The translations under genes and the position numbers were made by a program. From the NCBI GenBank assembly GCA_903822525.1, contig CAIJPI010000037.1:1-40654 (forward strand): a stretch of DNA of 40,654 bases, in the 5' to 3' direction. Source of the stretch: an uncultured Bacteroidales bacterium (GTDB lineage Bacteria > Bacteroidota > Bacteroidia > Bacteroidales > UBA4417). Below the pieces are notes generated by a model that worked only from the letters and a program-made list of their open reading frames with translations, was not told the origin of the DNA and made no database searches. Every line of letters starts with the position of its first letter. Position 1 is the first letter of the stretch. Below, piece after piece: positions 1 to 9,288 of the stretch.

Positions 1-705
1 AACTGTCTTGTTGAAGTCGAATTGTGATGCAATACGTTTGTCGGAATATCCGCCAAAGATGTTAAATACCTCAACTTTTACATTCCAGTCGGAAGGTACA
101 AGTAAGGAAGAACCTCCAAAGATGGAGACAACCTCAATTACAGGTCTTTCGCCTGGAGCGATACTGCAATGAGAGAGATCAACTTTTGATCCGCCGAATG
201 CTGCTATCATACGTCCGCCTTTAAAATTCGGAGTTACCACTTTACGTTCGCCGCCTCCGAATACGGCGACGTCTTCGAAAAAATCCTCATTGGCAACCGA
301 ATTGTTAAAAATACCGTGTTTTTGTATATGTTTTTGTAGGCGCGATGCGCCAAAAATCATTTGCAATCCGAGTAGAATGATAAGTGCGGGCAAAAATATC
401 TGCCAGGTACCAAAAGGCATATGATAAAAGTTAACCAGCAGGAAAAACCCGCCTAAACCTATCAGGAAAATGCCCGACCACAGCGACTGCCGCCAGAAAA
501 TATTGATAACGCCTATAGCTATCAGTAACATTTCCCATGAAAAAAGGATTCTGCTAACAGCAGGATCAAGAAACCCGGTATTTCGTGCCAGCAATAAAAG
601 ACCTGCAGCAATCACAAATACACCCAGCACAGCTGCTTTACCTGTAACACGGGTAGCAGTGCCTTTTGGTTCGTTGTTGTCGTTGTTGTTGAAATTGTAT
701 TCCAT
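1..705 (-). CDS. LiaF-like membrane protein, 3' end off the left edge
   Basis: Reading down from ATG at 705 the frame stays open for 235 codons to the window edge, so the C-terminus is missing. The N-terminal half has an Asn-rich cytosolic start followed by about four hydrophobic helices (VLGVFVIAAGLLLLA, MLLIAIGVINIFW, GIFLIGLGGFFLLVNFYH, ALIILLGLQMIFGASRL). The second half is beta-rich and contains repeated FGG motifs (AVFGGGERKV, AAFGGSKVDL, SIFGGSSLLV, NIFGGYSDKR). This arrangement matches DUF5668-type helices joined to a LiaF C-terminal (cell-wall-active antibiotic response) domain. In Firmicutes LiaF restrains the LiaRS envelope-stress two-component system; in Bacteroidetes the role is not established. 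A TAnnTTTG element lies about 35 bases upstream of the start. Family assignment is fairly secure, exact function is not. Confidence 0.8.
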   Translation of the reverse strand, partial: MEYNFNNNDNNEPKGTATRVTGKAAVLGVFVIAAGLLLLARNTGFLDPAVSRILFSWEMLLIAIGVINIFWRQSLWSGIFLIGLGGFFLLVNFYHMPFGTWQIFLPALIILLGLQMIFGASRLQKHIQKHGIFNNSVANEDFFEDVAVFGGGERKVVTPNFKGGRMIAAFGGSKVDLSHCSIAPGERPVIEVVSIFGGSSLLVPSDWNVKVEVFNIFGGYSDKRIASQFDFNKTV

Positions 706-738
706 AACTTTGAATTTTACATTGTTAAATTGACAAAA

Positions 739-746
739 CAAAAGTA
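739..746 (-). promoter_or_regulatory. candidate Bacteroidetes -7 promoter element
   Basis: On the minus strand this reads TACTTTTG, an exact match to the Bacteroidetes -7 consensus TAnnTTTG. It would start transcription roughly 25-30 bases upstream of the LiaF-like gene. No clear TTTG -33 element is seen at the expected distance, so the call rests on one motif and its position. Confidence 0.45.
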
Positions 747-951
747 CAAGAGTAAACTTAGACACGAAAGGAGAAATCGGTGAATGCCGAATTAAAGCAG
801 GGGAAAATGGAGGACAGGTGGGGTTAAAGGTGAGAGGGCGATGGAGTGAAGGGGTGATAGAGCGAGGGTGCGAGTAAATATAAGGAAATCAGGTGACACA
901 GTTCAGTGACCACTCCTCAAATAAAACAAAGACTTGGTCAGCTAAAAATAT

Positions 952-982
952 CGTAGCCTCTCCTTATTTCGGGGAGGCTACG
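952..982 (-). terminator. intrinsic terminator of the PKD/barrel operon
   Basis: Positions 952-963 pair with 971-982 in a 12-bp stem (one G-U pair) around a 7-base loop. Read on the minus strand, the stem is followed by a T-rich stretch (TATTTTTAG). It lies about 30 bases beyond the stop of the minus-strand PKD gene. Confidence 0.8.
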
Positions 983-1012
983 CAGTTAATAGTAAAACGG
1001 TATAAAAGCAGG

Positions 1013-4000
1013 TTATTTAAATAGCTTATCTTCATCTGCCATTTTATTGGCTGGATCAGCGGGATGTTCTCCCTTACTAATAAGTATGGTTCCACAGATA
1101 ACCTTTTCGCAAAGCTTGCAGTTTGTATCAATAAAAGAGAATTTAATACAGACTTTTGCTTTCAGTTCACAACAAGGGAGCACACTGGCTGCCGGCAGAT
1201 AAAGGCTGATAGTGACAGGTTGTGGCACACTCAGGTTTATTGGTGATCCATTCTCCCAAACTACTTCACGTGGATTTTCGGTTGGATTTGCTGGAATGTT
1301 GAATCCGACTAAAGGAGTTGCACCCGTGGTGAACGGGATAATGCCCGCCAGATTTCCGGCACTCAGGCTGCTCCAGGTGAAAGGTTTGTTTTTGCAGGCA
1401 ATACACTCCTCAAAATTAGCAATCAGCTTATAATCTATAACTGTAGCTTTCACTTGCTGGTAAGGTGCAGGACCTCCGGTGATGGAAAGATTTGCAGTAT
1501 ATAAACTGTAACTATTGCCTCCTAATGATTGCTGGGTTAACGTTGTCCCAAGACCTTGTATCACTATATCCTTTTCGTGTGGACAGCAGTCCTGTTCAAC
1601 AGGCGGACATTCAACCGTAAAATCAATAATGCACTTATCACAAATTACATTCCCACACATTCCAATTAGTTCAAGAGTATACACTCCGCTTAGAATCGGG
1701 GTATATGTTAGCGGCAAACTGCCGGTTATAGCTGACCCAACAGGAGGAGTAAGAGTATAGGTAACTGTTCCGGGGCAATTTGCTCCGGAACAAATATAAG
1801 CTGCATTCAGAGTAAAAGGCTGATTGCACTTCAACTTGTAAGGGGTATTGCATTTCAGGTTTTTCTTTGAATTGCCAGCATTCAACGAAATTTCACCCCA
1901 GTGACTGTTTTTACAATCGCATCCGGTTGGGCATTCAACTTTAAAGGTAAGCAGGCAACTGTCGCAAACTGAGTTGCCACACCATCCATAAAGCGATAAT
2001 GTGTATGCCCCGCTTTGAGCAGGTATAAATGTAAATGGCAAATTCCCATTTTGAGTGGAATTGTCGGGCAGAGTAAGTTGCCATGTAACTTTTGACGAGC
2101 AGACTTTACCCGCACAATTAAAACCTGCATTCACTGTGTAGGACTGATTGCATTTCAGCTCATATTGTCCATTACACTCCAGTTTAATAACTTTTGGAAC
2201 AACAGGAATATTAGCTTTTGCATTAATTTTTGCAATTCCTTGTGTGAGATCAATAAATTCCCATGAGCTTCCCTCGCAGCTGCATGTATCGCATGTCGGA
2301 ACAACTACTGTATATGTATTACTGGTCGTGCTGCATCCTGTCGAGGGATCCGTAACAACAATGTAATATGACCCTGTAGTTACATTGTTCAGCACGGGAC
2401 CTGAGCCAACGAGTGCCGGATTAAACCACTGTATGTTATATGTCACGGCTCCGGGACCTAAAAGCGGCAAAGGAGCATATAAAGTAAACGGCCTGATGCA
2501 ATTGCATGGGATGGTATCGCAGTTATGTGGGAACAAATCGACAAGTGGTCGTCGGTTGACCACAATATTCTTTTTACTGCTACATCCTGTTACCGGGTCA
2601 GTATATGTTGCAGTGTAAACTCCGGCTGTTGTAACGGTAATTGACAAGCCCGATACACCTGTATTCCACGTTATATTACCGGTATAGTTGGTAACAGTAA
2701 GTTGAATTGGAGATCCTTCACACAATATACCTGTCGGATTTGAAATGATAACAGGCTGTGCCGGAATCGGATTCACATAAATGATCATGGTACAGGTATC
2801 CTTGCACCCATATTGATTTGTAAGTACAAGGCTGAAATTTGTGGTTGTCGTCAGGTTTGGCTCATAGTAAATGTTCCCGGTCCCCAAAGGGCTTCCAAAA
2901 ATTCCGTTGGCATACCATTCGGATGTAAAACCAGGAACCTGGTTCACACTGGTCAGTATAATAATTCCCGGACCGCAAAGCATGGTTGAGGGAGAAGCCG
3001 CAATTAGCGCCTTGGGTTTAACTGCTGTTTTAACTTCCACCAGATTACTGATACAACTGCAGCCATTCGGGTTAGTAATAATAACATGATAAAATCCCGG
3101 AGTAGATACAGAAAGGGCATTTGTACTACTATTGGGGCTTGGCGGAATGTAATTTCCACCAATATTTTGCTCCCACACGTATGTATACCCGACTCCGGTT
3201 GGTGCCGTGAGTGAGGCAGTTCCACCGGGACAGATGTATCCTGGCAAAAGTGCACAGTTGCTGATACCCTGCAATACATTAACATTGCTGTTTGCCACAC
3301 AGGTGTTTCCAAGAAGGTCGGTTACAGTAAGCGTTACTATTTTTGGACCAACATGGGAATAGGCATGACTGGTTGCAGGAATGTATGATGAAAGACTATC
3401 ACCGTAATTCCAGGCATAAGTAACAAAACCAGCAGGACTCGACGACATATTTGTAAGCTGTCCGGTACATACAGGCGAAGCCATTGCAATGCTCAGGGGT
3501 GTATACGTTACATTTTGTGTGTATGCACTTGTACATGGAGCGATTACACCATTGTTATAAGTGATTATAAGGCTGATTGCATAATTTCCAGCCAGCGAAT
3601 AACAATGTGCAGGTGGAACAACCGAAGTCGATGTAAATCCATCTCCAAAATCCCAGAGATAACTTATTTGTCCCGGACTTGCAATTACAATTGAAAGGTC
3701 AGTGATATTTATACAACCGTTGCATCCTAATGTATAAATAAAGAGTGCTTCAATCGGAACTGTTGCCGAAGCAGTGGCACAATTGCCGGTGCAATTTGTA
3801 GGATTGGGCACAGGCACACCAACACAGAATGTCACACAATACTGACCGGCATGGGCGTATGTATGAGTTACAGGAACTCCTGAAACGCCAGGCTGCGTAG
3901 TGCCATCGCCGAAATTCCATGTAATGGGAGCTCCGCCCGGATTAATAGCTGTTCCGGTAAATGAATACTGATTGCAGGTCAATTGCGTCACATTAGTAAT

Positions 4001-6517
4001 TGCAGGGCTGTTGACATCAGGACAGCATACTTTTTTAACGTTAAACCCTACAAATTTCTGACAGCTACCATATTTCACTATAACATAATAATCGCCTGGC
4101 GACAAGGCCATATATGAATTATTCAGCGATGCAGTAGTGACTGATGTCAGCAAAGTTCCGGATGGGAATATTCCACTGTACCATTCGTAGGTAAATGTTC
4201 CTGATCCAGGCTTCAGAACCTCAACGCCAAGCTGCTCATTGGTATTAATGCCACTGCAAAATCCAACGCCACAGGTGAGTCCCCTGATAACAAACGGGTC
4301 CTTTACTTCAATAATACGACTGAAAGTACAGCTGCCATTTGTGGCTGTAGCAGTATAAAATCCTGCAGCAGTTACGCTTGTTGAAGCTCCAGTTGCGAGG
4401 TTACTCCAGGTATAGGTGTATGGGACAGCCCCAGTAGCAGTAAGTATAGCTCCTCCCGGTAGACAGATATTACCTGTTTGTGAAAGTGTAAATACAGGCT
4501 TTTTTGAAATTGTGACAACCACAGAAGTACTCCCGCAATTAGAAGTAGCAGTTATAGTTCCTGTCCATGGGCCACTGCCTGAAACCTGGCCATGCCACAG
4601 AATTTTTGGACTGTTTGTACCCTGACCTGCAATAACGGTACCGAGGCTTGAAGGAGTTATAGTCCATTGCACCGCTTCTGAAAGAGGCAGATTACCGCCG
4701 CTTAATGTGTAAATCAAACTATCATCAACACACACATTTACCGGCCCGGCCAGTGTTCCAATAACAGCCTGTGTGATATTCATGGTTACAGGCGACGAAG
4801 GACAGGGCGGTGAAGTATTGTACTGTAATGTTACCGAAATAGTGGCAGGAAGACTGGTCCATGCGATAGTTGCCGAATTGCCTGTGGTTGTAACCAGGTT
4901 TCCCGGTTGAAAGGTTCCACCACCGGTGGCAACCTGCCAGTTGTAGTACATTCCGGCAGGAGCAGGAGTACTCAAAGTATATGTATACTGCGAGCCCGGG
5001 CAAATAACAGACGGTCCGCTGATAGTACCTGGTACCGGAAGATTAATAACTTTTATCTTAACCTGCTGCGTAGTATTGCAGTATGTACCTGCAGTTTCTG
5101 TAACAGTAGCAGTGTAATTACCCGGAATATTGAAAACAGGGGAAAAGGAGTTACCACTTCCGGTTGAGGGGAATACACCAGCAGCAGGCAGAATGCTCCA
5201 GTTGAATGTGCCGGTGCCAGGAAAAACTGTTAAAGTTGCCGGACTTCCTTTACAAACAGTCTGGTCGTAATAGGCTACAAATGTTGCTTTTGAAATAATT
5301 GTCACTGTTCCTGAACTGGTGCAGCATAAGTGCTTGTTATCCAGATCCACAGTAAGCTGATATGTTCCTGCAGGCAATAAACTCCAGTTAATCCATACCG
5401 TATTGTTGTCAGGGAAAGTTGTTAAAATATAATCGTAATTAGTTGGTGTAAGATCGTTGAGGTGCCATGTGTAAAATGTCCCTGGTAAAACCGGAACAGT
5501 ATAAGATGTTGTACTCGTTGTACATGGATTCATATTTCCGGCAGGCATCGGATTAGAAGGAATGATCGGAACCGGAACTGATGCAATACAACTTCCCGGG
5601 CATTGTGCCATAATCACACCTTGCAGTGTACCATTACCCCAAACAATAGTTACCTGATTTCCACTCTGACTGATAATAGTCCCGCCGGCAGGTGCCAGCC
5701 AGGTAGGATTAGCACAACCAACGGCTGTATATGTAGCTGTATCACCGGCACAAACAGTACTGACACACTGAATATCAATGATCCCCTCGACGATTGTAAC
5801 AATTTTGGTAATTGTATCAGAACAGCAGGTTTTAATAACTGTATTCTCCTGACCATTGCCACCCGGAACCACTACAGATATGAAACTGGATACAACCAGC
5901 GTAACCGGATAAGTACCTGCTGCTGAAAACATGTGAATGGGTGAAGCTGACGAACTGAAATTTAATGGGCCTGAAAGAGGATCACTAAAATTCCATGAAT
6001 AAACCATTCCTCCTGAGAACACGGATGCGTCAGCAAATGAAATAGTTGATCCCGCACAGACATTATTGGGGCTGAAAGTAAAATTAGCCTGGGGTTTAGC
6101 TTTCACAGTAACGGCCAGACAGGTTGTGAAGGTATTGCCTGAACCATCAGTAACTGTTAAAGTCAATGTGTAATCTCCGGTTAGCGGCCAGATGATACTT
6201 ATATTTTGTGAGGTGTTATTTGGATTTATAGTTACCACTGCCGGACCTGTTACTGTCCAGTTATAGGTTGACCAGACTCCTGCCGCTGAATAGAGATAGG
6301 ATTGAGTAGCACAGGCTGAAACTGACTTACATCCTTTCCCTCCGTTACTACCTTCATCCGGATGAGTTTGCTTTGCAGCACAATCCAGGTCCTGAAATAA
6401 TATTTCAACCTGATTGCAACTTTGTGCAAACGCACTGTTGACTGGTGCAACAAAAAAGCTTCCGACAATAATTATCAAAAAGAATGAGACCGGGATGTTA
6501 TATATTTTCATCATCAT
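1013..6517 (-). CDS. giant secreted PKD-repeat, Cys-rich surface protein
   Basis: This 1834-residue protein begins with a signal peptide (hydrophobic core to about residue 28, likely cut after AFA) and is otherwise a long chain of Ig/PKD-like beta modules. Recognisable PKD signatures are WNFSDP near 175, WNFGDG near 868, WDFGDG near 956 and WNYGDS near 1037, each followed by an H-x-Y/F ... G-x-Y strand. Between them are Cys-containing SprB-like modules (VCxGxxxxYT repeats). Residues about 1410-1530 and 1535-1640 form two tandem copies of a Cys-rich unit (CxCxxSxW ... LKCNQ ... CxxCxxxF). The last 150 residues resemble the C-terminus of the upstream neighbour. No type IX secretion C-terminal sorting domain was recognised. 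The upstream gene ends 8 bases before this start, so the two are co-transcribed. Likely cell-surface or extracellular; binding target unknown. Confidence 0.85.
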   Translation of the reverse strand: MMMKIYNIPVSFFLIIIVGSFFVAPVNSAFAQSCNQVEILFQDLDCAAKQTHPDEGSNGGKGCKSVSACATQSYLYSAAGVWSTYNWTVTGPAVVTINPNNTSQNISIIWPLTGDYTLTLTVTDGSGNTFTTCLAVTVKAKPQANFTFSPNNVCAGSTISFADASVFSGGMVYSWNFSDPLSGPLNFSSSASPIHMFSAAGTYPVTLVVSSFISVVVPGGNGQENTVIKTCCSDTITKIVTIVEGIIDIQCVSTVCAGDTATYTAVGCANPTWLAPAGGTIISQSGNQVTIVWGNGTLQGVIMAQCPGSCIASVPVPIIPSNPMPAGNMNPCTTSTTSYTVPVLPGTFYTWHLNDLTPTNYDYILTTFPDNNTVWINWSLLPAGTYQLTVDLDNKHLCCTSSGTVTIISKATFVAYYDQTVCKGSPATLTVFPGTGTFNWSILPAAGVFPSTGSGNSFSPVFNIPGNYTATVTETAGTYCNTTQQVKIKVINLPVPGTISGPSVICPGSQYTYTLSTPAPAGMYYNWQVATGGGTFQPGNLVTTTGNSATIAWTSLPATISVTLQYNTSPPCPSSPVTMNITQAVIGTLAGPVNVCVDDSLIYTLSGGNLPLSEAVQWTITPSSLGTVIAGQGTNSPKILWHGQVSGSGPWTGTITATSNCGSTSVVVTISKKPVFTLSQTGNICLPGGAILTATGAVPYTYTWSNLATGASTSVTAAGFYTATATNGSCTFSRIIEVKDPFVIRGLTCGVGFCSGINTNEQLGVEVLKPGSGTFTYEWYSGIFPSGTLLTSVTTASLNNSYMALSPGDYYVIVKYGSCQKFVGFNVKKVCCPDVNSPAITNVTQLTCNQYSFTGTAINPGGAPITWNFGDGTTQPGVSGVPVTHTYAHAGQYCVTFCVGVPVPNPTNCTGNCATASATVPIEALFIYTLGCNGCINITDLSIVIASPGQISYLWDFGDGFTSTSVVPPAHCYSLAGNYAISLIITYNNGVIAPCTSAYTQNVTYTPLSIAMASPVCTGQLTNMSSSPAGFVTYAWNYGDSLSSYIPATSHAYSHVGPKIVTLTVTDLLGNTCVANSNVNVLQGISNCALLPGYICPGGTASLTAPTGVGYTYVWEQNIGGNYIPPSPNSSTNALSVSTPGFYHVIITNPNGCSCISNLVEVKTAVKPKALIAASPSTMLCGPGIIILTSVNQVPGFTSEWYANGIFGSPLGTGNIYYEPNLTTTTNFSLVLTNQYGCKDTCTMIIYVNPIPAQPVIISNPTGILCEGSPIQLTVTNYTGNITWNTGVSGLSITVTTAGVYTATYTDPVTGCSSKKNIVVNRRPLVDLFPHNCDTIPCNCIRPFTLYAPLPLLGPGAVTYNIQWFNPALVGSGPVLNNVTTGSYYIVVTDPSTGCSTTSNTYTVVVPTCDTCSCEGSSWEFIDLTQGIAKINAKANIPVVPKVIKLECNGQYELKCNQSYTVNAGFNCAGKVCSSKVTWQLTLPDNSTQNGNLPFTFIPAQSGAYTLSLYGWCGNSVCDSCLLTFKVECPTGCDCKNSHWGEISLNAGNSKKNLKCNTPYKLKCNQPFTLNAAYICSGANCPGTVTYTLTPPVGSAITGSLPLTYTPILSGVYTLELIGMCGNVICDKCIIDFTVECPPVEQDCCPHEKDIVIQGLGTTLTQQSLGGNSYSLYTANLSITGGPAPYQQVKATVIDYKLIANFEECIACKNKPFTWSSLSAGNLAGIIPFTTGATPLVGFNIPANPTENPREVVWENGSPINLSVPQPVTISLYLPAASVLPCCELKAKVCIKFSFIDTNCKLCEKVICGTILISKGEHPADPANKMADEDKLFK

Positions 6518-6525
6518 ACAAGTTT

Positions 6526-8901
6526 TTATTTGTTACAGCCTTCTTTATTGATAGTATAGCAAACGACTTTCTCGCAAACGGTACAATCGTCGAACTGGAA
6601 AGTATACCTTACACAGTACCGGATTCGGGCTGAGCAACATTTAACTAAAGGAGGAACACTTACAATAAAGGCAAACTGCCCGTTAAGCAATGCACCGGCA
6701 TTGCTATTGCTGTTCCATACAGCTTCATGCCCATATGGCACCAGAGCGTTCGTCGGAAATCCGCTGGCAATGAGTGATGCCGAAATGATATTCCCATATG
6801 TTTTACTATCCTTATTGCAAGGTGCACAGTCCTCACTTTCGGGTTTAAAGCTGAAGTAGACAATTTCTGCAGTCACCTTTTTCACCTTTTTGGGAGTAAC
6901 ACTTACCGGTGAGTTGACAGTTACCGTATTTGCACTGAATGAAGTCTGAGCCTTATCAGGTATCTCTATTTTGATGTTATCACACTCTTTACAAATACAA
7001 TTGAGTGTATCCGATTCGAGGTCGTTATCGGTAACAATACCCATAGGGGTATTGCGCTCTCCTTCTGCTTTTACAACAAGGTTATTCATGTTAAGGTCAC
7101 ATTTTACTGAAGCAGTAAAATTCATTCGCCCTTGTGACAAAGATGTGGAAGATGGCAAAAAGCTGAATGGCAGAGATGGTGAAACTGATGCCGAAATATC
7201 CATTGGGTAGGGCATTCCAAAATTTCCGTTTACGGCAGTGATAATAATTTTCTTTAGTATCGTATTCGTATTCGGCAAATTGTTTTTAATAGTCAGTTTA
7301 ATGAGCTGCATCCCATCCTTACAACACTCAACCTTAAGGGTATCAATAGCTATATCAATATCATTCTGTCCGATGGAGAAGGTTGCAGGTTCGCTTGTAC
7401 CATTGTTGGCACCATAAGGTTTACCGGCATTGTCAGTGGCTCTGACCGTCCAGACATATTTCCGGCTTTCCTGCCGGTCGTTCGAAGGAGGTAACCATGC
7501 AGTTTGTGAAATATTATCTACTTTTTTGTCAAAAACAGGTTTATTTGAATTAATTACCACAGATGGCAACTGGCCTTCGGCTGCCAGGAATACTTTCACC
7601 TGGTAAGAAACAGCAGATGTGGGCAGTGGTGTAACCGGAGTCCAGGCTAGCACAACATCATGTTTAAGGTTATCGGACGCAACAGAAGCGCCATCCGCTG
7701 GTGAAAGAGCTGATGGGCGTATATACTCTTTCTTATCATCGCGATTTTCATCTTTCTCCTTCTTATCCGGTTGTTCCTTTTCAAAAGGCGGGGAAACTGC
7801 AATTCCGGATTGCAAAGTTCCGGCAATCTTTCCGGGGTCATTCCGTCCCAATTGAGTAGTCCGCACTTTGCCTTTGCTTTTACCACGCGAACCAAATTTG
7901 TAGTTTATACCGGCACCAATGTTGAACATATTGCCCGGGCCTTTAGTAATTGTAGTGGTACTTTCGGTTATAGGTGATTTAAGAATCTGAGCGCGGATTT
8001 CCCGTTTATCGAGATCGAAATTAACTTTGCTGAGGTCACTGTATGCCGTTATGAATTCAGTTTGACCGGTTACGATAAGGTACTGCATATTAACATTGGC
8101 ACCAAACTTATCGTTGAACCAATAGGTCAGTGAAACACCGGGTTTAATATTCAGTACATTTTGTTTGTAGTCATCAGGTGCTTTATAAGTAGCAATTTTC
8201 GTGTAGGGAGCTACGCTGTCGAAGATTAAAATTTCAGGCGATTTATTAATACTTAATCCGCCCTTCAGCGAAACCGTTACCGATAAGTTTTTAGCAACAG
8301 GCTCTGATTCCAGATATGCCCTGGCTGCAGAAGTGCGCGATGAAGGATTCCCGGGCAGCCCCAGATGGAATGTATATTGCGGCCCCAATGAAATATAGGT
8401 ACTTTTCCACATGTTTTTGGTGTTTTCAAATACCGCAAAACCTAATGAATCGAATTGACTGTAATAGGAATTGAAATTAAATTCCGGCTTGCTGCTGAAC
8501 ATCCCCGCATCAAGGCCTACACCAAAACCTTTCCAGTTCAACTGGGCTCCAATGGCCGGAATCAGACGGAGATCTTTCGAAACACCTTGCGCTGAAGGAG
8601 CACCCTCATGAACATTCAGGTTAAAAATCAGTTCCGGTTTATGCAATAAGGAAGAGGGTGCGCTTGCTGTTCCCGGCTTTTTGAGGACAGAGTTGAGCAG
8701 TATTGAATCCGGGCTATATACATAAATGGAGGATTCCCCATTTCTAAATAGTCCTGAGGTCAGGGTTTGATTCCCGGTAAGGTTAATTCTGTACTCCGGT
8801 TGATCGCTCTTTTCCGGATGGTAACTCTTTTGAGCTGCAACTGAATAAGTAAAAAATAGAAACAGGAGCGCAATGATCAGGGTGTGTAATTTTTGTTTCA
8901 T
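6526..8901 (-). CDS. outer-membrane beta-barrel protein with Fn3-like and Cys-rich C-terminal domains
   Basis: The ATG at 8901 is preferred because it opens directly with a signal peptide (MKQKLHTLIIALLFLFF, likely cut after VAAQ). An in-frame start at 8958 would add 19 residues in front of it. The product is 791 residues. The first ~340 after the signal show alternating amphipathic strands ending in aromatic or Gly positions (QLNWKGFGVGLDAG, YISLGPQYTFHLG, VSLTYWFNDKFGANVNMQYL, FNIGAGINYKFGS), typical of a Bacteroidetes outer-membrane barrel. A charged linker follows, then a fibronectin-III-like module (LSPADG ... VVLAWTPVT ... YVWTVRATD), then a Cys-rich C-terminal region ending in CxxCEKVVCYTI. 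That last region has a counterpart at the end of the PKD protein. It leads a two-gene operon and may anchor or export its large partner; that pairing role is inference. Confidence 0.75.
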   Translation of the reverse strand: MKQKLHTLIIALLFLFFTYSVAAQKSYHPEKSDQPEYRINLTGNQTLTSGLFRNGESSIYVYSPDSILLNSVLKKPGTASAPSSLLHKPELIFNLNVHEGAPSAQGVSKDLRLIPAIGAQLNWKGFGVGLDAGMFSSKPEFNFNSYYSQFDSLGFAVFENTKNMWKSTYISLGPQYTFHLGLPGNPSSRTSAARAYLESEPVAKNLSVTVSLKGGLSINKSPEILIFDSVAPYTKIATYKAPDDYKQNVLNIKPGVSLTYWFNDKFGANVNMQYLIVTGQTEFITAYSDLSKVNFDLDKREIRAQILKSPITESTTTITKGPGNMFNIGAGINYKFGSRGKSKGKVRTTQLGRNDPGKIAGTLQSGIAVSPPFEKEQPDKKEKDENRDDKKEYIRPSALSPADGASVASDNLKHDVVLAWTPVTPLPTSAVSYQVKVFLAAEGQLPSVVINSNKPVFDKKVDNISQTAWLPPSNDRQESRKYVWTVRATDNAGKPYGANNGTSEPATFSIGQNDIDIAIDTLKVECCKDGMQLIKLTIKNNLPNTNTILKKIIITAVNGNFGMPYPMDISASVSPSLPFSFLPSSTSLSQGRMNFTASVKCDLNMNNLVVKAEGERNTPMGIVTDNDLESDTLNCICKECDNIKIEIPDKAQTSFSANTVTVNSPVSVTPKKVKKVTAEIVYFSFKPESEDCAPCNKDSKTYGNIISASLIASGFPTNALVPYGHEAVWNSNSNAGALLNGQFAFIVSVPPLVKCCSARIRYCVRYTFQFDDCTVCEKVVCYTINKEGCNK

Positions 8902-9285
8902 CCTCAAAAGGTTAATTTTAGAACAGGGTCCAGAAAGAACGAATTCAAATAAACTCAAAAAGCCTAACCCAAGGCAAATGTTAATTTGTAAATCGGTGTA
9001 CGAATTAACGAGCAGTACCAGGAGTCAGGCTAAGAATGAATTATATGTATACAATTCGATATGTTAAACAGTAATACGTATTTAATGTTCACCACCTTTG
9101 CAGGATTCACGTCATTTTCCTTACTTATCCATTTGGATGAACCGCTTTCACTTTTAATCTTTTCACCTTGCGAAAGTTATTGAAATATTAAGTCAGGATA
9201 TTTTGTAAAAACAGAACACTTAATTCGGGAAGCCTTCTGAAACAAATTCAGACAAATGCCGTTTTATGTTAAACAATTCAGGCAA
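8902..9285. other. divergent intergenic region
   Basis: This gap separates the minus-strand barrel/PKD operon from the plus-strand pirin gene and should hold divergent promoters. No exact TAnnTTTG element was found on either strand. CACCTTTG near 9110 is the closest plus-strand match. An AT-rich upstream half and the short duplication at the pirin start are the only notable contents. Confidence 0.5.
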
Positions 9286-9288
9286 ATG
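9240..9288 (+). repeat. imperfect tandem duplication containing both pirin start codons
   Basis: AAACAAATTCAGACAAATG (9240-9258) is repeated 31 bases later as AAACAATTCAGGCAAATG (9271-9288). Each copy ends in an ATG in the same frame (9256 and 9286), so the duplication created two alternative in-frame starts for the pirin gene. Confidence 0.6.

Larger units (their letters stand above)
706..1012. other. intergenic region with a purine-rich, G-run tract
   Basis: No gene is visible between the LiaF-like start and the stop of the PKD gene. Besides the promoter element and the terminator listed separately, it holds a strongly strand-asymmetric purine tract at about 798-869. In that tract runs of three or four G recur (800-803, 820-823, 836-838, 851-854, 866-868) separated by 10-16 bases. 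The spacing is too wide for a canonical three-quartet G-quadruplex. No coding potential was seen. Confidence 0.6.

Noticed and set aside
470-733. 87-codon plus-strand frame at the left end
   Set aside because: It is antisense to the LiaF-like gene, whose protein features are clear, and shows no family-like content.
1013-6517. Possible type IX secretion C-terminal signal on the PKD protein
   Set aside because: Neither the type A nor the type B (gliding-motility) sorting domain pattern is present at the end; the Cys-rich end is described as a separate finding instead.
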